DNA of 64,000 bases, from the NCBI GenBank assembly GCA_012295275.1, contig CM022665.1, forward strand, positions 20,614,150-20,678,149, written 5' to 3'. The number at the start of each line of letters is the position of its first letter. Position 1 is the first letter of the stretch. Below are positions 1-12,898 of the stretch, one piece after another. Under the pieces are notes generated by a model. The model was given only the letters and a program-made list of their open reading frames with translations. It was not told where the DNA came from and made no database searches. Origin of the DNA: Chrysomallon squamiferum. Lineage: Eukaryota > Mollusca > Gastropoda > Neomphalida > Peltospiridae. A program made the position numbers and the translations under genes.

Positions 1-1630
1 ACTGGGTTTAAATAACTGATATTCAGATAGTTTTAAAGTACTTATTTATTATGTATTTTCTTATCAAGAACTTTTTAAAGTATTTTTGTATTAAGGTTTA
101 AATATTATTTGAATTTCAATGTTTAATATTAAGGGTTTATTGTCTTAAAATTTTGGAAATAATGACTTTAATTATTATATTTCTTGAAAATGACTGCAAT
201 GCATTCTTGTTTCTTTTCTTTTTTTTACTCTGTACATAACAATGTCTGTATTCTTATGAACAGATAGCAGAGATTAATATTTTATAGTGTTGTTACTAAG
301 TAAACAGTGCTTTAAAATATTCATTTCTGTATTACATGTAGTATCTGCAACAGTCACTAAAATGTTTCATACATTTGAGTTTTATTGTATAATGTGAAAA
401 ACTGATGTTAAATTTTATTCTTTAAGTTTAAGACATGAAGTTAGCATTTAGAAATTTTTGTTATCATCCTCATTTTTTTTTACTTAAAAATATGCAATAA
501 AGTTGGTGTCTTTGGTTTTTTTTCTCTGAAATTCAAATATTTTTGACTATACAACATTTTTGTTTTAGACATAACCTAGTTTCCATATTTTTTGTATTGT
601 TTTTTATTTTATTTTTATTTTTTTTATTTTTTTTGTGTTTCCACTGTACTTTTACACTGAAAGAAAATAATATGAAGAGTAAAAAAATTCCATCAGTGAT
701 ATAAAATTCATTGTGTAAATTTGCTTGCTGTTGGTTTTGTTCTTGATACACTGTTAATACAATTATTTTGAATTTCAAAATATATATATATATATTGCTT
801 TAATGTTGTATTTTTTCATCAATGTGGTTTTGTTTTCTGTTAGTTGTACACAGAGTGATGAGCAGATCTATGTCAGTACTGTTTTTGATTTTTACATTTT
901 TGATGTTTTTCAAGCAAAATTATTTTGAACAGGTTTTTTTCTATTTTTCATTTTTTAATGTGAACATTTTTTTATGTTGAAAAGTGTACAGGTCAATCAT
1001 AAAATTGAAAAAAATATATCACAGATTGTGTTTATGTTTCAAAACTGGTGAAATGCAAACCCCATTATTAAAGTTTGAAATTATTTATTTAAAAAAAAAG
1101 ATTTTTAAGCATTTAAAGCAATCAAATTATTGAGGTAAATGGAACAGTCATGTAACAGCCAATAAATGCTAAAGTGTATGATTGTTTTTACAGATATATA
1201 TTGTGACAAATACAAGGCCTGCTTTCCATTAATATAAACCTGCATTTGTACACACACACATATACATATATATATACAAACATACAAACACACATATATG
1301 AAGTTTTATATCTGTATTTCTCATATATAATTAGAAAATCAATGTTATGTACTTAATTAGAGATGTCTTCCATTAACAAAATTTGCTTACCATGCTTATT
1401 TTCAGTGTATCATCACCTAATTGATAAATCACACATCTTCAGCTTTTCATAATCCATGTGCAAAACATGCAGTGTAAATTCATGCACAAATATGAATTAA
1501 TGAAAAGTAGGCCATATTTTTCAGTGTGTGATGAAAAAAATTGTATGTACAAGTTTTGTAACAGCTGCTAGATGCCATATGAAGATGAAAATAGTAAAGA
1601 AATATATTTTTGTATGAAATTATGTGTAAC

Positions 1631-1672
<42 letters not shown>

Positions 1673-3780
1673 TTTAATTTTTTTAATTTTAATTTTTATT
1701 GTTTTTTTGAACAGGGAAGAAAATTAATAGTAGCCTTAATTTTTGCATTTAAAAAAATAAATAAATACAAAAATTATTGTTGAAATTGTGTCCAAAAAAG
1801 CTGCAGTTTTATAAAATTGTATGAAAGAACTGTGTAATGATTATAAAAAAAAAAAAAAAAAAAAAGGTTTATTATGATTATGATTGTTATTATTTTTATG
1901 GATTAATAGCAGGATATTATTTAAAATTATTTATGTTGAATAATTAAAATGAAAACAATTACCTGTGCCAAAACTGTGTTTGTGTCCACATAGAATTGTG
2001 TTTTGGACAAAAAGATGTAATTAGAAAAAATAGTCAACAGAAACAAAACCAAGCAAATGGTTATTTCTAGAATCCTTATAAAACATGATTTACATTTTTA
2101 TTTTTTTATTAACTATATTTTCTACTTCCTTATCTCAGCTCTTAAAACCAGTCTTACTGGTCATAATGAACAATTCCCTTTAACTTCAGAATAGTTTTAG
2201 AAACACACTTCATCCAAATATGATGATTTAAATAATCAAGATAAAACTTGCAATTGTTTGTGTTAGCGTAAAAGAAATAGATTTTGAAATATTAAATAAG
2301 AATGTTTTACATCAGTATATGAGAAACAAGTATTGAAATAATGTTTCATTTGTTACCTCACTTGTTTTTTTCTGGCAAAAAGCACACACTTCAAAACTCA
2401 GGTACATTTTTCAGGTAGTTAATTTTCATTAAAACCAGATATTTATACAGTTATTTTTTATTGTTTTGAATATAATAATTACAAGATATTTACTGGTCTT
2501 TTTTTTTTTAAAGCTAATTACCAACATATACTGATCTGTATTGAGATTACATATGAATTATGGTGACCATTAATATTTCAGCATTTATTTTTTAAAAAAT
2601 TGTTTCAGATATTAAAATGTGGCTATCACAGGAAAATTATTCAATTTTGTAAATGTATTTTAAAGGTCATTCTTCAGTTATAATTATGTACTTACCTCCA
2701 CCAATAACATGTGTCATGATAGTAAAATAATGCCAAAACAAACAAAAAATGCATTTCTATATACACTCCACAATCAATGCATACTATTTATAGTATATCT
2801 TTTTTCTTAATTATAACCAGTATTTTATACTTTTAACATGGCTTAATTTACTCTGAAGTCAGTCAATTTTACTTTTTTTATGAAACGAAATAAAAGATAT
2901 GTGTGAAAATTTGTTTTGTATTTTTTTATATATAATACCTCTTTTTGTTGGATCATTCATTTAAGTTTTTTCACCTGATATTAGAATAAATAATTCAGCT
3001 GGTTCTTGATTTAGTATTAATATAATTAATTCAATCTGTTACAATGATATTTAAATAATTTTATAACCAAAAATAACAGACTAAAGATTGTGTAGTAAAT
3101 TTTATTTTTAGTTTACATCTTATTTATAAAAAAAAAAGATAGAAAATATATGTATTTAAAAAAATTAAAAATGATGGGGGGTGAACAAATAATTAAATAC
3201 ATCTTGTTAATAACATCTTAATTTTCTGAGTCTTCAGTGATAAAATGGAAGAATAAAATATCACAGAGGTTAACATTTTAACTTTTGTAATGCCACTTAG
3301 AATACAGAAACTGTTTTGAAAATGTCTAGCAGACTTTAACTATTCTAATTACTTTACTTTATTTTTATTAGTGGTAAATGTTTTGCTGTGTGCAAGGTGA
3401 AACTTTTCCACAATTCTTAATACACGGTTTCATACTAGAAGTCAAGAGATAATTAATTTTACCAGTATTTGTTTATAACTGCTAATACTGACACCACTAT
3501 CTTTGAATCATATGAAAATACTACAATAAAATTATTCCATGCTAAAAAAAAAATAAAAATAAATAAAAATAATAAATAAGTAAGTAAATAACAAAAAGAT
3601 TATGTTAAATTTCATAATATTCCTAAAACAAAAAACAAAATGTAAAATGTAATAAAAATACATCATTTTTTTTATTTGATTTACAAATAATACTAATACA
3701 AATAACAATAATTTAAACAGAATCAGGGATTTGCTAATCTGCATTCATCAGTCTTGGTGATGGTTGTGTAGGAATACATG
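1..3780. other. AT-rich non-coding DNA, no gene recognised
   Basis: No open frame here resembles a protein or is flanked by matched splice sites. The stretch is dominated by T- and A-runs, a (TTA)n run near 1628-1671 and an A-run near 1845-1866. It lies downstream of the KIF25 stop codon (that gene is on the minus strand), so part of it may be KIF25 3' UTR. A TTTATT at about 3671-3676 would be an AATAAA poly(A) signal on the minus strand, but such hexamers are frequent by chance at this base composition. Confidence 0.5.
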
Positions 3781-3789
3781 GTTTAACAC

Positions 3790-4400
3790 TTATGAATAAA
3801 TTATGTATGCATACAGTGTAGATTATTGTAAAAAACATTAATTAGGTATGTGTACAGTGTAGATCAACATATAAAGAAGGCATGCATTATATAGGTTAAT
3901 GTAATATATATAAATTATGTCTGTGTACAGTGCACATTAATGTAATGTATAAATTATGTATGTACAGTGTAGATTAATGTAATAGATGTATAAATTATGT
4001 ATGTGTACAATGTAGATTAATACATGTATAAATTAATTATACAGAGTGAAGATTAATGTAACATTGATGTATAAATTAAGTACGAGTTCAGAGTAGATTA
4101 ATGTAACATACATTAAGTATACGTACTGTGTAGATTAATGTAGCATGTATAAATTAGGTATGTGTACTTTGTAGATTAATGTAACATAAATTAAGCATGT
4201 ATATGTACAGTGTAGATTATGTAATACAGAGGAATAAAATAGTTTTGTGTAGATTAACATAACCTGTAAAAAATTGAATCTATATACGGTGTAGATTAAT
4301 GCAATACAAATGTATAAATTAGGCATGAGTAAGATGCATATTAATACAACACAGAGGTATAATTTTGGTATGTGTAAGGTGTACATTAATATAAATTTTG
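3790..4400. repeat. Degenerate tandem repeat downstream of KIF25
   Basis: About a dozen imperfect copies of a unit of roughly 40-60 bp. Each contains 'gtgtagattaatgtaa' followed by 'taaattatgtatgtgtaca', with many substitutions and small indels. The array lies between AT-rich DNA and the KIF25 terminal exon, so it would fall in the 3' UTR or immediate 3' flank of that gene. The minus-strand open frame across it (4135-4404) is only a by-product of the repeat. Confidence 0.8.
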
Positions 4401-4549
4401 TCACAAAGATATCAAGTACCTATAAATATCCCACGGTGTATATATGTGTATATTTGTGTATTAAAAACAATAAAAGCTACAGATGACACTGTAGCTATAT
4501 GATGTATATCACAAATATAAAAGGTACGTGACTCTAACTACGCAATGCA

Positions 4550-6236
4550 CTAGTTTGGTCTCGACTTTGGTCTCGATGAATTCCACTGAGAATCGGGGTT
4601 CACCTTCTCTGCCGATGATGGTAATCGACGTTTTGTTGGTCCACGTTGCACCTGACGTGCACGCTGACCAAACCCGAGACACTGCAGTGATTCCGTGATG
4701 TAGCGTTTAGACGGAGAAACACACAGCAGCACCAGCAGTTTTGCATCACCTCCTAAAAACATATATAAAAAAATGGTTAGTAAGTATGTGAATAATCATT
4801 TTGTAATTGAAATTTAATTCTAATATATAATTTTGTTAGTGAGTGAGTTAATATTAATTTTATTTATTTATTTATTTGAAATCTAATTTTAATGTCAATA
4901 GATATTAGGTATCAGTAAAAACAAACATGCTACTGTTACTCATGGGCTATTCTTACTGATTAGCAAGAAGGAAACTGTTTTTTTGCTCTTCTCATAGACA
5001 GGAGAAAAATACAACAGAATTTTATTCACAGCAACAGGCCAGAACAGAGAAACACTTAAATAGTATTTGAAGAAGTAAATAAAATTACCTATAGAGTCTT
5101 GTAACATATGAGTCAGACGACTGTTCCGGTAAGGAACATGTGTTCTCTGTTCTGAAAGGGCTCCTAGAACATCAGCAAGTGCAGACAGACTTTTGTTGAT
5201 GTACGATGCTTCTCGCAGAGCTATCCCTTTCACACCTGACATACCTGTAAACATTGTTAATATTGATAATTATATTAATATACAATGTATTTTTTCACTT
5301 CATGTATTTCTCCTAATATATAATTCAACATATTTCTTAATAAAACATGAACATAATAATATATGATATATCTATTACAAAATGTATAACACATTTGACA
5401 CATTAAATCATATGCCATCACTAAACTTGTTCAGTCCTAAGATGCTCATACAAAAACAAACAGAGAGATGAATGGATGAGGAGTTATAATATAAAACAAA
5501 TTATAATAATAAATAAAATAAATATATGATTGAATAAATGAATATATGAATGAATGAATCAATAAATCCACAAATAAAGAAAGAAAGAAAGAATAAATAA
5601 ATAAATAAAAATTTATATACATACCAACACATTCATTTCCAGCCAAATCCACAAGCTGGAGTTTAGTTTTTATAATAGGTGCTGGCTGATTGGCTGGTAG
5701 AGAGAGGTCAGAAGTCACAGAGAATGACCTACTTTTCCTTGGTGATCCTTGTACACCAGCTGTGAAGAAAAAAAAACAAATGGTTTTCTATCTTGAGTTG
5801 AAAAATATGATTTTACAACTTATAGTTAGATAGTTTGTCCACAATATCACTAACCCTAACCCTAAATCTAACCTAAACACAGTCCTAGGCTTAACCCTAG
5901 CCCAAACACTAAAGCCAATATTAATCCTAACCTAAACCCATACCCAAACCCTAACTCTACCCAAACCCTAACTCTAACCCAAACACTAAACCCTAATCCT
6001 AGCTCTAGCTGAAACCCTATCCCTAACCCTAATCCTAATTTGAATTATTACTAACTTATGATATATGAAAAAAAGAATATTTAGATTTTTTTGGAACACT
6101 TCAGAAACAAAATAAAAAACACAGTAACATGGGAGTATATAGCATGTCACCACTATATAAAACAAACCAAATACAGTCACACATTATATATTTATATATA
6201 TATTGAGGGGTTAGAACCAGAAGGTCTTAAGTGCAT

Positions 6237-6284
<48 letters not shown>

Positions 6285-8924
6285 GTACTTAAAACCTTCT
6301 GGCTCTAACCCCTCAAATTATTAAGATGACTGGTTAAATTCATATCAATTAATAGTGTTCTTACTGTCAGACGTCAGCATTGGTGATGATGATGCTGTGA
6401 TTGCCGATGAGAAGAAACTTGGAGCTTTAGAGATAACTGTAAGTGTGACGACGAGGTGAGACCGACTGGAGTGATCATGTACAAGTGTTGCAGACTCACG
6501 CCGTGTACGCAGACCACGTTGAACAAGACACATCACATCATAGACTGAATCTACAGGCCTGTACAAACAGAATTGTGTTGTTGTTTTTTAAAATGTGAAA
6601 TGAGTAGTTTGATAATTTCTTGCTGTTGAACAAGACGCATTACATTACAAACAGAATCTACAGGCCTGTTCAAACAAAATAATATTTTGGGGTCATTTGG
6701 TAATTTTTAGGCATCATTTTCAACAAGCTTTATCTTTCTTTTTAAAAGATTACCATCAAATGAATTTCAACTGTATGCAGCATGTACACATCTAAATGAG
6801 GAAGTTTCTGCTAAAGGGGGAGAACTCTGTCAACAATTAGTTTTGTTGTCTGTTCAATCAGTGATTATATGATTGTACTTCAAAATGACCTGATGACCTT
6901 AAGTAAAATTTCTTCATCAACAGCTGCAGGCAAGAATGAAAAGGTGTGCCAGTGTAAAAATCTGGACTTCATAATGTGCATTTTGATGATCATTTACACA
7001 GATATATTTGTAATGGTTAACAATACTTATATTTATAAACCCATATTATAAGATTCAGAATTCAGAAACTTTTATATTTATTTATTTCCAAGCTTAAAAA
7101 ACATGCAAACTTGTCATTTTTCACACCTGTTTCTGTTCTGTTTTATAAGCTTAGACAACTCAATAAAGAAATAACTTCATTGTACAGGTAGTTTATCTAC
7201 TCCTAGCTAACCAAGTTAAAATATTACCTTGAAGTGACTGTTGGTAAGTTGACACCATTGTCAGGTCCTGTGACAACTTCGTGTTTGATGTTGGGATCTC
7301 TGCTGAGGAGATCTCGAATGTCATTGTTGTAGATTTCTACTACAGAAACTTCCAATGTGTGACTTCCTTCTGGCTTCTCGGAAACTAGTCTAAATATACA
7401 CATTCTTTTATTTTAGTAACACATCTAAATAAACACAACCTTTTACTTTAATAACATATTATAAAACTCAAAAATCAAATGTTTGTGTAATAACTAGTTA
7501 TATTTATAAAATGTAATTCTAAAATTTTAAATAAAGTTTTTTTATTTTAAATTTAAAAATCAACACCTTAAAAGTAAAAAAAAAAAAAGAATAAAAATGT
7601 TATCATTTCTTGAAAAAAAAAACTATCTGATCACATTTAATTATTAGAATTAATAACATTTTGGCAATGCTCCAATCAAATTTATTGCTGTAATAAAATT
7701 AGAAATAAAATCTAATTTAGTGATTTATTAAAATTTAAATTTAAAAATAAAACAAACCTGAAGAGTTCGCGGGTAGCTCTAGGAATGACTCCCTCATCAG
7801 GATGCATTTCCTGACTTGGGTTGTATTCATCATCCTGGTGACTTCCTAACATGGTGTGTGTTTTTCCACTTCCTGTCTGCCCATATGCCATGATACAGAT
7901 GTTGTACCTACATGAATTAAAAAAAAAAAAACATGATGTTGTACCTGACATGAATTAAAATTTAAAAAAAACATGAAGTATTTTTCCATCTGTCCATGCA
8001 CCATGATTCTGATGTTGTAGCTATAACAATTAAAATTTAAACAAAACACAGAAATATTTTCCTGTCTGCCTATATGCCATAATGCAGATGTTGTTGCCAT
8101 AACAATTAAATTTAAAAAAAAAAACATGAATATTTTTCCATCTGCCCATACACTACAGTACAAAAGCTATAGCCACAGAAATTAAAATAATAAAAATCAT
8201 ACCCTTTTCAACTTTCTGACATAAAACCTACTTATTTCTGAAGTATTATGCAATAAGATGCAAAATTTTTTACTTCATTTAGCCAATTTTTGGTAGGAAG
8301 TCATCTTTTTGCAAGAAAAATGTAGTTGAACAACTTTTTCAACCTTGTAATTATTATTTTATGAGAATTATCTATTTAAAATGAATAGTTTATTTTATTT
8401 CTGTGAGCCATCCTGATTATTTGGATAATAAACACTTTCTAGCAAATCAATGCTCAAATCTGATGTTCATTTTCTGCAAATAGCATGGTTGATTATGTAA
8501 TGACTCAAAGTTGAATATCTCCAGAACTAAATAAGATAACTGAAATGTTTTTTTGTTCAACTTTTTTCATTGCATTTAACTCAATAATAACATAAATCTG
8601 TCATGATTTTCACAGTTTACAATTAAAAACAATCTTCCTACCCATCCAAAAGTGATGTAAGCATCGGCTGAACTTCATCAAAAACATTCTCCTGTACTTC
8701 TGATGGACCAAACACCCTACAAGAAAATATTTAATATTTAGTTAGTGTAGTTGTGTTGGTGTGATACTGCCTTAACACTTACTTATAAGTGACTCATTTT
8801 AAATAAGAAAAGAAAAAGGCATTTATCATGAACCACAACAGACATGTGATAGTTTATTGTTAGCAAAGATATGCATCTAAAATGAGGGAAGAGAAAAAAC
8901 AACTATTTTATTTATTTATTTATC

Positions 8925-8961
<37 letters not shown>

Positions 8962-9205
8962 TAATATCTTCTGGAAGAGCTATAAAAAACCCAGCAGACA
9001 TAGCTTCTTAAAATTAATATTACTAATTACTCCCAGAGAACCAGCAGATTTGAACTGTGGCTTTTTACATGTGTTAAAATGGAGGTCTGTATATTTGTTT
9101 CAAGCAAAGTGATGTATAAAAACAACAAACGTAATAAAATGTACCCACCTCTCATACTCAAACACTTTAGTTGTGTTTGCTGGTTTTCACACAGACATTC
9201 TCCTG

Positions 9206-9254
<49 letters not shown>

Positions 9255-11161
9255 GATAAAAAAAAAAAAATCAAACAAATCTGAGGGAAATAAAATTTAT
9301 CACAAAATAATAATAAGAATAAAAATAATAATTAAAAAAAAAAAAATTAAGAATTAAATAAACACACACATAAAGAACAACTTTAAAACATTTATTTGGG
9401 AAGGTGTCTGAGTGTTATAAAGTATAAAGAAGATAAATATAATAAAATATTATACATTTTTATTTTTTAACTTAATAATTAGAAGAGGACAGCTAGGGGT
9501 GGGGGAAGACATTTCTATGGCAGTATGTAGAAGACTGACTTCATTTTATGAACACAGACATTAAAAGATTTCTAAAAAATGCAATAATAATAATAATAGC
9601 AATAAAAGAAACAGAATATATATTTATTTATTTATAAATGTATACAAATACACTCATACATACATTACTCACATGCTTAATTATACACACAAAACACACA
9701 GTCACAAATACACATCTAACATAAAAATAGTTACATTTAGGATTTTTAAATATTTGTTAAGTAAAGATTTTTCATACTCACATCATCAACAAAGTGAACA
9801 ACAACTTCAGATTTAGATCCTGGTCTAAGAAACAATAACAACAACAACTACAACAACAACACCAAGTAAAAAAATAAAAAAAAAAAAAAAATATAATAAT
9901 AATAAAAATAAAAATAAAAAAGAATATTACATAATATATATATATATTCAAATATTTTTTTCAAAAATGTAATGTCAAAATAGAGAAATTTATTTTACAA
10001 ATGTTTAGCCTGTTAATGACCTAAATATTACAGGACACATAATTTTTTTATTTGATTTTATTGATTTCCATAAAAAATTTTTAAATTTAGAATTTAAACA
10101 ATAATAACATTATCTCTCAAGTTCAGTATAATATCTGAAATGTAGAAGACAAAACCAACTTTCCAAGAGTAGCTATGTCTTCTGTAGCACAGTCAAACTC
10201 CATCACTGGTCGAAGTCTGCAGTGTACTCGAATGTTTCCACGTAATTCCTGAAGACAAATCAACCCAGTGTATTATACTAGAATATTAACATACTGTAAA
10301 ATCACATTAATATTATTCTTAATCATGTGAGTTTAATGTTTTAATGGATTTTCTATTAAAGTGTAATATTTACATCAAAATACCTGGCAGAAGATGTGGA
10401 TCAGTTACAGGGAACATTCTGAAGAACAATAGTTACCAAGACGATTTTTCTTTTTAGATAATAACAAATAAATATATGTATGCATTTTTCTATTTATTTA
10501 TTTATTTATTTATTTATTTATTTTATTTATTTGCTTATTTATAGACACACACACTTACACATATATATTTCTGTCTGTATATATAAAAAGACAAGTTTCC
10601 ATCACGGGTGCCATTAACTCAAGATTTAGCAGAGGTAGGTTTTCTCTCTCACAGCATAAAACCCCCCCCAAAAAAACAAGAACAAAATACCCCTAAGATA
10701 TCTGCTCTAAGAGCTACTTTTTTCAATTAGCAGCAAAGAATATTTTATCTTTTACACTATCCTAATAATGATAGGAAAGAATTCTTTGAAAAAGGAGTTT
10801 CACTAGAACAGGAAATAGCTCAGTGGACACAAATGTTTAATGTTTTACCATGAGCATGTTGTGTAAGTTTTGTCTTCTTTTCTTCTCTTTGCTGTGTCTC
10901 TCACTGACATCTTTCAAATCTGACTGCAGCTGCAGAATTTGATTCTGAAGAGCTGAAATGGTTAGAGAAAAAAAAATATGTATGTATATAAAATATAAAG
11001 CATATCCTGTGTTACGTCAAAATGTCCAATGTCCAATTTGCCTTTACTTAACTTTTCCATAGTATATTTCACTTCAGCAAATGTCATTTTATGTCAAAAA
11101 CCAGATTACATTATGAATTTTGGAGCCAGTGAATGACATAGGGCAAAGATATGATTTTTAT

Positions 11162-11192
<31 letters not shown>

Positions 11193-12453
11193 ATTGTTTA
11201 TAAAATTTATAATTGTTAGAAAATTAATGTCAAATTATAAATTGTAATGCAATAATTTTACTTTAAATTTAAAAAGTTAATTAAAATAACAATGATAAAA
11301 ATAAGAAGATAAATAAATAAATAATGAAAGCAAAAATAATAAACAAGAAAACAAATAAATAAATAAATAAAAAACTCTGAAATTAATATAAATATGAATA
11401 TATATATATTTATTTATTTTTACACACACACACACACATATATAAAACTTACTTCTGATTCCAGTTGACTGGTCATGGAAGACTGCTGTGTGTTGTTGTA
11501 AGACGCTGGTGACATGTTGTAGTTGTTCATTCACTTGTTGAGGCACTAAGCTGGCCACACTCATCACCTGATTCAGTTCTGCTTTCAGTTGCTAAAAAAA
11601 CAAAACAAAATAACATCTTATACCAGTGATTCATCCATAACAGAGAGAGCCAGGCAGTTATCTCTGACAATTGACTGGGAATTTTGGTTTGGATTAAAAT
11701 CTAAAACAAAATGAAAATTCTTATTGCTGGTGATATATCATAGAAAGAGAGAGAGAGAGACAAGCAAAGTTGTCTGGTACTCCATACAACTGACTGCAAA
11801 TTTCGATGTAAACTAAAAACAAAACATTTAACTGTTATTGCAAGTGATATGTCCACGACAGAAAGAGCTAGGCTAAGTTATCTCCAAGCAACTGACTGGA
11901 AATTTCAATGAAAACAAAAACAAAATGAGAATCTTTACTGTTACTATCAGTGATATATCCATGGAGACAAAGCCAGGCAAAGTGGTCTGTTTCTCCATAC
12001 CAATGACTAGAAATGTCTACATATAGTAAAAACAAAAACAAATCATCTTATAGCAGTGATATGTCCATGACAAAGAGAGACAGGCAAATTTGTCTATTTC
12101 TGCACATGACTGGCAGGAAATTCTGACACATTAAAAATACTAATACTTTTTCCACTGAGATGTCCATCTTAGACTGAGCCTAACAAAGTTATCCAGATCA
12201 ACAAAATACTGACTGGATATTTTTACATATGACTTTTTTGACTGGTGTAGATAATGCCTGGTATTTGAAATGTCCAGTAAGGAAAGCTATCAGCGCTCAG
12301 ATCTTTAAAATTATCTTTCTTCTAACCTTTATTCAAGCACTGCAGATTTTCTAGGCATGACCTTATTCTGCTAACAAGTGCAACAAGACCAGCATCAGAA
12401 GTGTGAATCCCATAAACAGAAGCAATAAAAGGAAAAAATAAACAAATAAATAA

Positions 12454-12489
<36 letters not shown>

Positions 12490-12832
12490 CTTTAAAACAT
12501 TAATAAAACAAATGTTCACCTTGATTTCTTCCTTCAACTTAGATGCTTGAGAATAAACATGATTACGAAATTTTTTCTCAGTTTTGTACTTAGCAATTGC
12601 ATCTGCCAGCTCTTCACGGCTTGTCTGAAGTGACCCATGCAGCTGTGCTAGTTTCAGATACAGCATAGCATTTTCTGTTTCCAGGGCAACAATTCTCTCA
12701 TCCTTTTTCTGAAATAAACCAAATTAAGCTGAATTATTTCTTTCTTTTTTTTTTTTTTTTTTATCATTAGTTTAAAAACACAAATTAAATTAAGAAAATA
12801 AATTGAAAATAAAAGTGTAGGAAGAACTGAAC

Positions 12833-12898
<66 letters not shown>

